This document shows, one piece after another, positions 54,920 through 63,582 of a DNA stretch of 64,000 nt (position 1 is its first letter; every line of letters starts with the position of its first letter). The translations under genes and the position numbers were made by a program. Origin of the DNA: Ferrimonas kyonanensis DSM 18153 (lineage in GTDB: Bacteria > Pseudomonadota > Gammaproteobacteria > Enterobacterales > Shewanellaceae); NCBI RefSeq assembly GCF_000425405.1, contig NZ_AUDJ01000001.1:434001-498000 (forward strand), written 5' to 3'. Under the pieces are notes generated by a model. The model ran no database searches. It was not told the origin of the DNA and saw nothing but the letters and a program-made list of their open reading frames with translations.

Positions 54920-55266
54920 TTTACTCCTGACGATCAATGAATACCCGACCCTAAATTCACATCGCGGCAACATTTAATCCCGCAGAGTAATGAAAGATCA
55001 GGCTTTTTAATTATTTTGCGCCAACGATTCTGGCAGGAAGCGTGTGACATGCAACCGTCTTGGGTGGCGTTTTTTGAGTTGGCGCACGTTTTTGGGTGAA
55101 AAAGTTGTGAATCTTGCTCAGCATCAACAAACGACCATTTAATTCATTGAATCAATGAAACTATCTGGTTATGGTTATCGGTTCCTCTCTGTGAAAATCT
55201 GCGTCTGCATCGGCTCGCTCCGATTGCCCTGTTATACTGCCTGCCTCTGTTTCTGGAATTTCAGCA
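54920..55266. promoter_or_regulatory. Divergent region between porin and tcdA
   Basis: 347 bases, AT-rich in the middle, with no gene. It must hold the porin promoter and the tcdA promoter. TATACT at about 55233 may be the tcdA -10, but no good -35 is found; I identify no OmpR or Crp site. Confidence 0.45.
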
Positions 55267-56061
55267 ATGAACGACGATTACCTTCAGCGATTCGGTGGAA
55301 TCGGCCGCCTCTATGGAGCCGCGGCACTGCAACATTTTTCCCAGGCCCATGTATGTGTGGTGGGCATCGGTGGCGTCGGCACCTGGGTGGCCGAGGCCCT
55401 GGCCCGCAGCGGCATCGGTGAACTGACCCTGATCGATCTCGATGACATCTGCATCACCAACAGCAATCGCCAGTGTCATGCGTTAACCCAGACCATTGGT
55501 CAGTCCAAGGTGGCGGTGATGGCCCAACGCATCCGTGACATCAACCCGGACTGCAAGGTCAATGAGGTGGAGGAGTTTGTCGACAGCGACAACCTGTTTG
55601 AGCTGATTGACGATGGGCTGGATTACCTGGTGGATTGCATCGACAGCGTCAAGGCCAAGGCGGCGTTGATTGCCCATTGCAAGCGGCGCAAGATCAAACT
55701 GGTGACCGTGGGCGGCGCCGGTGGCCAGATGGATCCCACTCGGGTTCAGGTGGCGGACTTGGCCAAAACCTATCAGGATCCCCTGGCGGCCAAGGTGCGT
55801 AACCTGCTGCGGCGTGACTACAACTTCAGCAAGAATCCGAAACGCCGCTTTCAGGTGGAGTGTGTGTTTTCGGATGAGCAACTGAAATACCCCGGTGCCG
55901 ACGGTCAGATCTGTCTGGCCAAAGGTGCTGCCGAGGGCCCCAAGGCGATGGATTGTGCCAGTGGCTTTGGGGCGGTCACGCCACTGACCGGTACCTTTGG
56001 GTTTGTGGCGGCCAGCCGGGTGTTGATAAAACTGGCGGAAAGGGCCAATCGCGAAGCCTGA
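55267..56061 (+). CDS. tcdA: TcdA tRNA threonylcarbamoyladenosine dehydratase (CsdL)
   Basis: E1-like (ThiF/MoeB superfamily) enzyme that adenylates and cyclises t6A37 in tRNA to ct6A; 264 residues (E. coli 268). Seen: RFGGIGRLYG at the N-terminus, nucleotide-binding VVGIGGVGTWVAEALARSGIG, TLIDLDDICITNSNRQ, and DCIDSVKAKAALI. In E. coli the gene is linked to csdA and csdE, which supply persulfide to the system; here those two lie one gene away on the other strand. Confidence 0.95.
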   Translation: MNDDYLQRFGGIGRLYGAAALQHFSQAHVCVVGIGGVGTWVAEALARSGIGELTLIDLDDICITNSNRQCHALTQTIGQSKVAVMAQRIRDINPDCKVNEVEEFVDSDNLFELIDDGLDYLVDCIDSVKAKAALIAHCKRRKIKLVTVGGAGGQMDPTRVQVADLAKTYQDPLAAKVRNLLRRDYNFSKNPKRRFQVECVFSDEQLKYPGADGQICLAKGAAEGPKAMDCASGFGAVTPLTGTFGFVAASRVLIKLAERANREA

Positions 56062-56134
56062 CGCCAAGGCGGTTTGTCGGGGAGACCCGCCGCCACATAT
56101 ACTTAAACAAGGACATAGAGATCAGGGAGGTGGC

Positions 56135-57163
56135 ATGCTGGGGCGCAGAGGCAGATTCGGATTTATGCTGCTGTTGCTGTGCGGTGCGCCCGGTTGGAGC
56201 GTCGCCGCCGGCAGCTCCCCTGAGTCGCAAGAGCAGCCGCAAGAGCAGCCGCAAGAGCAGCCGCAAGAGCAGCCGGAGCCGGAATCCGAGGCGGATCGGC
56301 CACAGCTGGATCAACAGCTGCGCTGGTTCGATAAGGCCCACACCCTGTTGTCCGGTTCGGCGCAATCTTCGGCGCTGTGGTTTGATGACTTTTTCGGTCC
56401 CAGTGACGATGCCGATCAGGCCAGCAGTCATTTTCGGCTGCGATTGCAGCAGGAGTTTGTCGAGCGCGAAGAGGACGAGTTAAGGCTGAGGGTCTCGGCG
56501 TCCTACTACCTGCCAAAAACCTCGAAACGCCTGAAGTTGTTATTGGAGTCTGATGAGCAGGATGACCTGTCCCAGGTCAGTGACAGCCTCGGGGCCGACG
56601 TCGACGCCACCACTCGGGCGGCGCTGCGCTGGATTCCGATCAATCTCGACTCCTGGGATTTGTCGGTGGATCTGGGGGCATCGCTCTCTTCGGGACTGAC
56701 CCCCTTCCTTAGAAGCCGGGCGCGCTACTTTGAGTCCATCGATGACAATACCCTGCTGAAACTGTCTCAGGAGGTGCGGGTGGAATCGGACGATGGCTGG
56801 AGCGAAACCTCGCGGCTCAACCTGGAGCGGGTCTATGACGATCATGCCTACCGATGGCAAAATCGTGCCCGCTTCGGCGAGGAAACCGAAGGGTTGGAGT
56901 GGGTGACGTCACTGAGTCGCGTGCAGTGGTTGGACGACAAAACCGCCTTTTCCACCTTTATTGCCGCTTCCGGAGCGACCCGGGATGACGGCGACGAGAG
57001 TGAGATTCGGCGGCTGGGTTTCACCTTTCGGCGGAATTTTGCCCGTGACTGGCTGTACTATGAGATCGAGCCACAGCTGACCTGGCCCCGAAAATACGAT
57101 TTCGACACCAACATTGAGCTGCAATTGACGCTGGAGGCGCAGTTCGGTGAACGGCGCCACTGA
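56135..57163 (+). CDS. Outer-membrane-type protein with EQPQ repeats, function unknown
   Basis: 342 residues: signal peptide (to about AAGSSPES), a Gln/Pro/Glu linker with four EQPQ-type units, then about 270 residues of alternating polar/hydrophobic strands ending QLTLEAQFGERRH, suggesting a beta barrel. Many acidic residues (EREEDELRLRVSASYYLP, LLLESDEQDDLSQV). No family recognised. The start ATG follows GGGAGG closely. It sits between tcdA (73 bases upstream) and convergent csdE (3 bases between stops), so it may share the tcdA transcript. Confidence 0.75.
   Translation: MLGRRGRFGFMLLLLCGAPGWSVAAGSSPESQEQPQEQPQEQPQEQPEPESEADRPQLDQQLRWFDKAHTLLSGSAQSSALWFDDFFGPSDDADQASSHFRLRLQQEFVEREEDELRLRVSASYYLPKTSKRLKLLLESDEQDDLSQVSDSLGADVDATTRAALRWIPINLDSWDLSVDLGASLSSGLTPFLRSRARYFESIDDNTLLKLSQEVRVESDDGWSETSRLNLERVYDDHAYRWQNRARFGEETEGLEWVTSLSRVQWLDDKTAFSTFIAASGATRDDGDESEIRRLGFTFRRNFARDWLYYEIEPQLTWPRKYDFDTNIELQLTLEAQFGERRH
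56231..56278 (+). repeat. Four tandem 12-bp repeats (EQPQ linker)
   Basis: Three identical units GAGCAGCCGCAA and a fourth that differs in its last codon, in the linker after the signal peptide. Copy changes keep the frame and would alter linker length. Confidence 0.9.
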
Positions 57164-57166
57164 GGG

Positions 57167-57616
57167 TTACTGCCGTTGCCGTGCCAGTATGGCGCTGACC
57201 AGGGCACTCAGGCCGTTGGCCCGGGAAGGGCTCAGGTGTGCCGACAGCCCCAGGGTGTCAAACCAACCTTCCAGATCCAGCTGAGCCAGTTGCGCCGAGC
57301 TCTTGTGGTTGCAGGCACTGAGGATCAGTACCAGTAACCCCTTGATGATTCTCGATTCGCTGTCGGCCAGGAAGTGGTGGATGCCCTGCTCGTCCTGATG
57401 GTGATACAGCCAGGCGGCACTTTCGCAGCCGGAGACCTTGGCAGACGGTTGCTGCCAGCGGGGCTCCAGCACCGGCATGCGGCTGCCCAGCTTCATGATG
57501 ATTCGGTAACGGCCCTGCCAGTGACTCTGGGCCATCAACTCCTTATCCAACTCCGCCTGATCGATCTCAGCCCCCAGGGGGGAGTCGATAAACTGCTGCA
57601 CGCCGGGCTTAGTCAT
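57167..57616 (-). CDS. csdE: CsdE sulfur-acceptor protein (SufE-like)
   Basis: 149-residue SufE-fold partner of CsdA; accepts a persulfide on Cys64 (KVSGCESAAW), the conserved acceptor position, and stimulates the desulfurase. Also seen: WQGRYRIIMKLGSRMP near the N-terminus and the terminal GLSAHLSPSRANGLSALV motif. Its ATG overlaps the end of csdA by eight bases, so the pair is coupled. E. coli CsdE also contacts CsdL/TcdA, encoded nearby. Confidence 0.94.
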   Translation of the reverse strand: MTKPGVQQFIDSPLGAEIDQAELDKELMAQSHWQGRYRIIMKLGSRMPVLEPRWQQPSAKVSGCESAAWLYHHQDEQGIHHFLADSESRIIKGLLVLILSACNHKSSAQLAQLDLEGWFDTLGLSAHLSPSRANGLSALVSAILARQRQ

Positions 57617-58820
57617 TTAAAAACTCCGTAATCTCTCGCAACGCCGCGACAAAGGCGTCCACTTCCGCTTCGGTATTGTAAAGGGCAAATGAAACCCGAC
57701 AACTGCCTTTCAGCCCCAGAGCCTGCATTAACGGTTGACAGCAATGGTGACCGCAGCGCACGGCGATACCGGCCTGATCCAGTAAAATGCCGATGTCCTG
57801 ATGGTGTTCGCCGTCCACTCGAAAGGAGAGGGCGCCCAGGTTGTCGCCGTCGGCGGCGATGGCTTCGACGCCGTCCAGTGCGTACAAGCCCGCTTTGGCC
57901 CGGTTCATCAGCGCCCGTTCGTGGCGGGCAACGGCGTCGGTATCCAGAGACTGGATGAAGCTGAGGGCGGCGCCAAGGCCGATGGCTTCGGCGATGGCCG
58001 GAGTGCCGGCTTCAAATTTGTACGGCAACTGGTTGAAGCGACTGCCCTCAAAGCTGACGGTATCGATCATCTCGCCGCCGTATTGGTAGGGCGGCATCTG
58101 CTGCAGCAGTTGCTGACGCCCCCATAACACGCCGATGCCGGTGGGGCCGTAACACTTGTGTCCGGAAAAGGCGTAGAAGTCGCACCCCAAGGCCTGCACA
58201 TCCACCGGCAAGTGGGCCACCGCCTGGGCGCCATCGACAATGGTGATGGCCCCTACGGCTTTGGCGGCGGGGAGCATCCGCTGCAGTGGCGCCTGTTTGC
58301 CCAGGGCATTGCTGACCTGAGTCAGGCTGACCACCTTGGTGCGGGGGCCAAGCAGGGATTCATAGGCGTTCAGATCCAGATCGCCGTTTGGAGTCAGCGG
58401 AATGGGCACCAGTTTGGCTCCGGTCTGAATTGCCATCTGTTGCCATGGGACGATGCAGGCGTGGTGGGCCCAGGTATCCATCAGAATTTCATCGCCGGGT
58501 TGCAAAAGGTGGCTGCCCAGGGAGCGCGCCAGCAGGTTCATCGCTTCGGTCGTACCCCGGGTGAAGATCACCTCTTCTCGTGCTGGTGCATTGAGGAACT
58601 CGGTCACGGTGTCGCGGGCGCTTTCGAAGTCGCGGGTGGCCAGATCCGACAATCGGTGTGCGCCGCGATGCACGTTGGCATTGTGACGCCGATAAAAGTG
58701 GTTCATGGCATCGAGAACGGCCAGCGGTTTTTGGGTGGTGGCGGCGTTGTCGAGGTAGATCAGTCCGGGCTGAGCCAGGGCCGGGAACTGCTCCCTGAGC
58801 CGCGACAAGGAAGGGGTCAT
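57609..58820 (-). CDS. csdA: CsdA cysteine desulfurase (SufS/CsdA class II)
   Basis: PLP enzyme that turns cysteine into alanine and transfers a persulfide to CsdE. 403 residues from MTPSLSRLREQFPAL (E. coli 401). Seen: IYLDNAATTQKPLAV, RGAHRLSDLATRDFE, the PLP lysine in FYAFSGHKCYGPTGIGVLWG (split here), TIVDGAQAVAHLPVDV, and a C-terminal Cys in GSCRVSFALYNTEAEVD at the SufS active-site position. A frame extends 72 bases upstream, but family length supports this ATG. Confidence 0.95.
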   Translation of the reverse strand: MTPSLSRLREQFPALAQPGLIYLDNAATTQKPLAVLDAMNHFYRRHNANVHRGAHRLSDLATRDFESARDTVTEFLNAPAREEVIFTRGTTEAMNLLARSLGSHLLQPGDEILMDTWAHHACIVPWQQMAIQTGAKLVPIPLTPNGDLDLNAYESLLGPRTKVVSLTQVSNALGKQAPLQRMLPAAKAVGAITIVDGAQAVAHLPVDVQALGCDFYAFSGHKCYGPTGIGVLWGRQQLLQQMPPYQYGGEMIDTVSFEGSRFNQLPYKFEAGTPAIAEAIGLGAALSFIQSLDTDAVARHERALMNRAKAGLYALDGVEAIAADGDNLGALSFRVDGEHHQDIGILLDQAGIAVRCGHHCCQPLMQALGLKGSCRVSFALYNTEAEVDAFVAALREITEFLND

Positions 58821-58941
58821 GGTCACTCCGAAGGCGAATGTTGGCGGCGAAGGATGACGAATCTCCGCCCCGCTTTCAACTCTGTGCAGCATAGGATATC
58901 AGGTTTGCGGTGATCGAACCTTTTTCAATAGCCTTGGTTAA

Positions 58942-58955
58942 TTGATTGTTATCAA
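58942..58955. promoter_or_regulatory. Perfect FNR-type box upstream of the acylase gene
   Basis: TTGATTGTTATCAA equals TTGAT-N4-ATCAA, the exact FNR consensus. It lies 91 bases before the acylase ATG and 122 bases before csdA on the other strand; either could be the target. Confidence 0.65.
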
Positions 58956-59045
58956 TGTTGAAACGGTGTGGATCTCTCTGGTCGGAGCTGCTTAAATGAC
59001 CTTTGGCTCACTGGGGAGGTGGGCGTGACAACAAGGATGACGATA

Positions 59046-61622
59046 ATGAAAAAAACACCTTTATGGATAGCCATGTCGCTGGCGTCCGGCCTGCTGGTCA
59101 GCGGCTGCAGTAATGACGATGACCGCCAAGACAACGTTACGCCCGAGCCTGAGCCTCAGGTGACGGTGTTTGCCCCCGATGGCAAACTGGACGCCCGTAT
59201 TCGCCGCACCACCTACGGGGTGCCCCACATCGAAGCCGATAACATCGAAAGCCTGGCCTTTGGCTCGGGTTATGCCCAGGCTCAGGATCACCTGTGTTTG
59301 CTGGCTGATGGGGTGATCAAGGCCAACAGCGAGCGCTCCAAGTACTTTGGGCCTCATAAGAGCATCGATTTCGCCACCGGTCTTCCGCTTGAGGAGGACA
59401 ACCAGAATCTGGTTAATGACTTCGGCTACAAAGCCCTGGGGGTTCGCGAAGCCGCAGTAAACGCGATGCCGACTCTGGGTGAGCGTTCACGGGCGATGTT
59501 GTCCGGCTTTGCCGCCGGCTACAACCTGTATCTGGCGGATCTGGCTAGTGGCGCCGTGACCACGCCGAACCTGCCTTGTGCCGGTCAGCCCTGGGTGAAG
59601 CCGATCACCGACGTCGACATGCTCACCTACCTGTTTTCCATTGCTCTGTTGCCGGGTGCGGCCAACTTCCTGGATTTGATCTTCTTTGCCAATCCGGGGG
59701 ACGGCGACGAGTACCTGCCGCGGCCCGCGGCGACCGCCCTCAATAGCCCGGCATCTAAAGCGATGCTGGCGGACGTACGCACCAAGGCGTTGGCGCGATC
59801 GCAGACGCTGACCACCCCGCAGGTTAACCCCATGGACATGGGCTCCAACGGCTGGGGACTGGGGGCCGAGGTGACCGACAACGGCAAAGGGATGGTGCTG
59901 GGCAACCCTCACTTTCCCCATACCGGCCAGCTGCGCTTCTGGCAGTCACACCTGACCATTCCCGGCTTCCTCGATGTGATGGGGGGATCGCTGGTGGGGA
60001 TGCCCGGCGCGGTGAACATCGGCTTTAACCACAACCTGGCCTGGACCCACACCTTCTCCACCGCCGAACACTTCATCATGTACAACCTGGCGTTGAAACC
60101 GGGGGATCGCCTCACTTATCTGTTTGACGAGCAAGAGATGGCCATTACCCCTCGTACCTACACGGTGGAGGTCAACATCGGCGGCGGAGTGACGATTCCG
60201 CTGGAGAAAGAGGTGTATCTGACGGCCAAGGGGCCGATGGTGGAAGCACCACCTCAGCTGGCTCCCTTTGGTTGGGACGACAGCCAGGCGTTCTTCATTC
60301 AGGATGCCAATATGGCCAACACCGATGTACTCGAGCACTGGTCGGCCATGAACTTCGCCACCAACTTGGAGCAATTCCAGCAGGCGTTCAAGGACTTCGA
60401 CGGAGTGATCTTCAACAACACCATGTACGCCGATGATCAAGGTAACGCCTTCTACATCGATGACTCCACTGTTCCCGGGCTTAGCAGTGATGCCGAAAAT
60501 GCCATCTGGCTGAGCCCGGACATTCGTGCCGCCAGAGAGAGTGCCGGTTTTACCATTCTGCCCGGCGATGACTCCATGTTTGCCTTTGACGCTCCGGTGG
60601 CTTACGACCAGGCGCCGAAACTGCTGCGTCAGGATTTCGTTCAGAACTCCAATAACTCCTACTGGATCACCAATCCGGCTTCCCCCATTGAGAACGTATC
60701 GCCGCTGTACGGCGACCGCAGGGTAGAGCAGAGCCTGAGAACTCGAATGGCGTTGACCTTGATGAACGACGCCCGCGGTGACGATGGCAAGTTCAGCCGC
60801 CAGGAGGTGGAAGCGGCGTTGATGTCCAACCGGGCTTATCTGGCCGAATTGGTGTTGCCACAGTTGCTGGAGCAGTGTGAGGCCCAGGGCAGCACCCCGG
60901 TGGTGGTCAGCGACAGCCTCAGCGTCGATGTCTCCCCCGCCTGTGCCGCGTTAGCCAAGTGGAATGGGGCCCAGAATCAGGACAGCGTTGCCGGTGCCCT
61001 GCTGAGGGAGTTCGGCTATCGCTTCGACAGCGAGGCCCACCTGGATGTGCCTTTTGTGTACACGGATCCGCTCAATACCCCGAATACGCTGGCGGCCGAC
61101 GGTTCCGCACTGGTGGCGTTAGCGGCAGCCAGTGCCACCCTGACCGACAACGGCTTTGCCCTGGATGCGCCGCTGGGCAGCATGCAGTTCGTGGAAAAGT
61201 CGATGCCTGACGGCAGCGCTTCTGGTGCTCGTTTCCCCTGGGCCGGAGCCAACAACCGTGAGGGCGGTTTCAATGTGTTTGCCTACTCCAATGAAGCCAA
61301 CGATGACACCCTGCTGCCACAGCATGCCTATCCAGCTGCAGTGGACGCGGTCACTGGTGCGCCGACGGCGTCTGAATTGACGACCGAAGGCTACCATGTG
61401 CGTTACGGCTCCAGTTGGATGATGGTGGTGGGCTTTGAGGAGCAGGGGCCACAGGCGCGGGGATTGCTGACTTACTCCGAGTCTAATAACGCCCTGTCTC
61501 CCCATTGGAACGATCAGACTCAGTACTACTCGCAGAACACCGCCCTGCGGCCGTTGCTGTTTACCGAGTCCGCCATTGCTGCCGAGACGCTGTCGGACAT
61601 CAGCATTCAATTGCAGAAGTAA
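59046..61622 (+). CDS. Penicillin acylase-family lipoprotein (Ntn hydrolase)
   Basis: 858-residue precursor. Lipobox LLVSGC in the signal peptide (Cys at about 21), Asp-rich linker, then the alpha-chain region (IRRTTYGVPHIEADNIESLAFG, where GVPHI is a family mark) and the autocatalytic cleavage site before Ser267 in MGSNGWGLGAE, which becomes the N-terminal nucleophile of the beta chain. FNHNLAWTHT and NSNNSYWITNPASPIE fit the family. Relatives hydrolyse beta-lactams, acyl-homoserine lactones or other amides; which applies here is unknown. AAGGA eight bases before the ATG decides the start. An FNR-type box lies upstream, so oxygen control is likely. Confidence 0.92.
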   Translation: MKKTPLWIAMSLASGLLVSGCSNDDDRQDNVTPEPEPQVTVFAPDGKLDARIRRTTYGVPHIEADNIESLAFGSGYAQAQDHLCLLADGVIKANSERSKYFGPHKSIDFATGLPLEEDNQNLVNDFGYKALGVREAAVNAMPTLGERSRAMLSGFAAGYNLYLADLASGAVTTPNLPCAGQPWVKPITDVDMLTYLFSIALLPGAANFLDLIFFANPGDGDEYLPRPAATALNSPASKAMLADVRTKALARSQTLTTPQVNPMDMGSNGWGLGAEVTDNGKGMVLGNPHFPHTGQLRFWQSHLTIPGFLDVMGGSLVGMPGAVNIGFNHNLAWTHTFSTAEHFIMYNLALKPGDRLTYLFDEQEMAITPRTYTVEVNIGGGVTIPLEKEVYLTAKGPMVEAPPQLAPFGWDDSQAFFIQDANMANTDVLEHWSAMNFATNLEQFQQAFKDFDGVIFNNTMYADDQGNAFYIDDSTVPGLSSDAENAIWLSPDIRAARESAGFTILPGDDSMFAFDAPVAYDQAPKLLRQDFVQNSNNSYWITNPASPIENVSPLYGDRRVEQSLRTRMALTLMNDARGDDGKFSRQEVEAALMSNRAYLAELVLPQLLEQCEAQGSTPVVVSDSLSVDVSPACAALAKWNGAQNQDSVAGALLREFGYRFDSEAHLDVPFVYTDPLNTPNTLAADGSALVALAAASATLTDNGFALDAPLGSMQFVEKSMPDGSASGARFPWAGANNREGGFNVFAYSNEANDDTLLPQHAYPAAVDAVTGAPTASELTTEGYHVRYGSSWMMVVGFEEQGPQARGLLTYSESNNALSPHWNDQTQYYSQNTALRPLLFTESAIAAETLSDISIQLQK

Positions 61623-61641
61623 CTCGGTGAAATCGACATTC

Positions 61642-61669
61642 AGGGCCTCTCGATGAGGCCCTTTTTTTG
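61642..61669 (+). terminator. Intrinsic terminator of the acylase gene
   Basis: AGGGCCTC / GAGGCCCT stem with TCGAT loop and seven Ts. Confidence 0.94.
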
Positions 61670-61680
61670 GCTCACTGAAC

Positions 61681-61720
61681 GGCGTTATTTCCCACGGCGT
61701 TGTTTCCCACGGCGTTGTGC
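61681..61720 (+). repeat. Short 15-bp tandem repeat
   Basis: GGCGTT(A/G)TTTCCCAC repeated twice with a partial third copy, between the acylase terminator and the ars operator. Significance unknown; could be slippage. Confidence 0.75.
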
Positions 61721-61784
61721 GACCCGGTTCACGAACCTGACTTCCCGCCGCCCTGTTTGCAGAATTCCGCTCGACCTGATCAAA

Positions 61785-61808
61785 ACATTTGGCTATTTTG
61801 CCAAGTGT
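61785..61808. promoter_or_regulatory. ArsR/SmtB-type operator
   Basis: Imperfect-free dyad: ACA-T-TTGGC and GCCAA-G-TGT arms nine bases long with six bases between, 26 bases before the arsR ATG. Size, symmetry and position match operators of ArsR/SmtB repressors. Confidence 0.75.
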
Positions 61809-61833
61809 TGAATCTATTTATCTGGATGAGCGT

Positions 61834-62163
61834 ATGTTATCGACCACTCCCGACTGTGACCGCCTGCATCAGCGTGCGGCGGTGCTCAAGGCTCTGGCCC
61901 ACCCGACCCGGCTGTGGCTGGTGGAGCAACTGCAGCAGCAAGAGCGCTGTGTGTGTGAGCTGATGGAGGAGGTGGATGCCGACATCTCAACGGTTTCCAA
62001 GCACCTGGCTGTGTTAAAGCAGGTAGGGCTGGTGGCCGTGCGCCGACAGGGCAAACAGCGCTACTACCGGCTGACAACCCCCTGTCTGATGTCGATGTTC
62101 CACTGCATCGAACGGGTTATCGATCATCGCTCGCCACTCACCAAGCAAGAGGAAGCATCATGA
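61834..62163 (+). CDS. arsR: ArsR-family metalloregulatory repressor
   Basis: 109-residue winged-helix repressor. LKALAHPTRLWLVEQL, metal-site motif ERCVCELM with Cys39 and Cys41 at the start of the DNA-recognition region, as in plasmid R773 ArsR, then DISTVSKHLAVLKQVGLVAVRRQGKQRYY (split here). As(III) or Sb(III) binding to the CxC pair is the expected inducer signal. A frame is open for 45 bases upstream; MLSTTPDC is the sensible start. Its stop overlaps the next ATG, and it heads a five-gene operon behind a dyad operator. Confidence 0.92.
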   Translation: MLSTTPDCDRLHQRAAVLKALAHPTRLWLVEQLQQQERCVCELMEEVDADISTVSKHLAVLKQVGLVAVRRQGKQRYYRLTTPCLMSMFHCIERVIDHRSPLTKQEEAS

Positions 62164-62396
62164 AAGTTGAAGTACTGGGATCCGGTTGTAAGAAGTGCAA
62201 TACCCTGGCAGAGCTGATTGTTGAGCGGGCTCAAGCCCTGGCGATTGGCATTGAGTTGGTCAAGGTCAGCGACATGGCGGTGATTCTGGAGTATGGCGTA
62301 ATGTCCACGCCGGCCATTGTCATCGACGGTGAAGTGAAAGTCAGTGGCGGTTCGCCGACGGCGGCCGAGATCGACGCCCTGTTGCAAGCACGCTAA
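62160..62396 (+). CDS. arsE: ArsE-like thioredoxin-fold protein
   Basis: 78-residue small thioredoxin/glutaredoxin (TM0996/MTH895 type) with the redox pair Cys10-Lys-Lys-Cys13 (GSGCKKCNTL) and the cis-Pro loop STPAIVIDGEV. Cytoplasmic, no signal peptide. In the arsEFG system described from Shewanella putrefaciens, ArsE and ArsF together take part in reduction of nitrophenylarsonate; I assign it from gene order and fold. ATGA overlap with arsR. Confidence 0.82.
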   Translation: MKVEVLGSGCKKCNTLAELIVERAQALAIGIELVKVSDMAVILEYGVMSTPAIVIDGEVKVSGGSPTAAEIDALLQAR

Positions 62397-62419
62397 GCCG
62401 TCGGCAAGAGGTGGCAGTT

Positions 62420-62893
62420 ATGAGAGTGATCCAAGCATTGCTGGTGGTGGCATTGTTGTCCGGTTCGGCATGGTGGGCCTGGACTCAGACCCAGCCGACG
62501 TCGGTTGCGGCCGCGGCGGTGGCGTCTCCGAACTACCAATTGGGGCCGAATCAGCATCTGACGGTGTACTACTTCCATGGCAGCGCCCGTTGCACCTCCT
62601 GCGTGACCATCGAGCAGCTCACCCGCGAGGCGGTGGAGCAGGGGTGGCCTGAATTGGTGCAGCAAGGTCAGGTGGAGTTGCGCAGCATCAACGTCGATCT
62701 GGCGGAGAATCGGCACTACATCGATGACTTCCAATTGGTGACTCGCTCGGTGGTGGTGTCTCTGGCGCAATCGGGGACTGAGCCAAGGTGGCGCCGGCTG
62801 GACTCGGTGTGGCAGCTGTTCAACAACCGCCAGGCCTTCTTTCAGTACCTGTACGGCGAAACCGGTCTGTTGGTGACCGGAGCGCCATCATGA
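62420..62893 (+). CDS. arsF: ArsF-like membrane-anchored thioredoxin-fold protein
   Basis: 157 residues: N-terminal hydrophobic helix (about 5-22, IQALLVVALLSGSAWWAWT), then a thioredoxin-like domain outside the membrane with Cys58-Thr-Ser-Cys61 in YYFHGSARCTSCVTIEQL and the late LVTRSVVVSLAQSG strand. AAGAGG eight bases upstream of the ATG sets the start. NCBI-type naming for this family is nitrophenyl compound nitroreductase subunit ArsF. Four-base overlap with arsG suggests the two proteins work together, passing electrons across the membrane. Confidence 0.82.
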   Translation: MRVIQALLVVALLSGSAWWAWTQTQPTSVAAAAVASPNYQLGPNQHLTVYYFHGSARCTSCVTIEQLTREAVEQGWPELVQQGQVELRSINVDLAENRHYIDDFQLVTRSVVVSLAQSGTEPRWRRLDSVWQLFNNRQAFFQYLYGETGLLVTGAPS

Positions 62894-63582
62894 CCGCATT
62901 GATGCTGGCGGCATTGAGTGCACTGTGGTTGGGGGTTTTGACCTCGGTCTCCCCCTGTCCACTGGCGACCAACGTCGCCGCGGTATCCTACCTGAGCCGT
63001 CAGGTATCCAGTCCCCGCAGGGCGGTGCATCAAGGGCTGGCCTATGGCCTGGGGCGAACCCTGAGTTACCTGGCCTTGGCGGCACTGCTGTTGGGCGGCG
63101 CCTTGTCGGCACCGGGATTGTCACAGTTTCTGCAGTCCAACATGAACATGATGTTGGGCCCGGTGATGGTGCTGGTGGGAGTGGTGTTGCTGAACTGGCT
63201 GCGGCTACCGCTGCCGTCCATGGGGTTGTCTGAGTCTCTGCAGCGGCGCCTGAGTCAGGGTGGCTTGCCGGGGGCGATGGCACTGGGAGCCTTGTTTGCT
63301 TTGTCGTTTTGCCCCACTTCAGCGGCGCTGTTTTTTGCCTCATTGCTGCCGTTGGCCATGGCCCATCAGTCGGTGCTGATGCTGCCGGGCATGTACGGTA
63401 TTGGCACCGCTCTGCCGGTGCTGGGGTTTGCCATGATGGTGAGCCTGGGCACGTTGCAACTGGCGGCGGTTCACCAGCGTATTGCTCGGGCGGAGTTGCT
63501 GTTGCGGCGGCTGTCCGGGCTGCTGTTCCTTGGGGCCGGTTTGTATTACTGCTGGGTGTATTTAACCCCACTGATAGGGTGA
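62890..63582 (+). CDS. arsG: ArsG-like membrane protein (CcdA/DsbD-type permease)
   Basis: 230-residue protein with six membrane helices in the CcdA/DsbD transmembrane pattern: SVSPCPLATNVAAVSYLSRQ in helix 1 and ALSFCPTSAALFFASLLPLA in helix 4, giving two buried CP cysteines like the thiol relay of DsbD. ArsG has been described as an efflux permease for aromatic arsenicals; a role as electron conduit from cytoplasmic ArsE to periplasmic ArsF would fit the cysteines equally well. Coupled to arsF (ATGA) and to the next permease (stop and ATG adjacent). Confidence 0.82.
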   Translation: MTALMLAALSALWLGVLTSVSPCPLATNVAAVSYLSRQVSSPRRAVHQGLAYGLGRTLSYLALAALLLGGALSAPGLSQFLQSNMNMMLGPVMVLVGVVLLNWLRLPLPSMGLSESLQRRLSQGGLPGAMALGALFALSFCPTSAALFFASLLPLAMAHQSVLMLPGMYGIGTALPVLGFAMMVSLGTLQLAAVHQRIARAELLLRRLSGLLFLGAGLYYCWVYLTPLIG

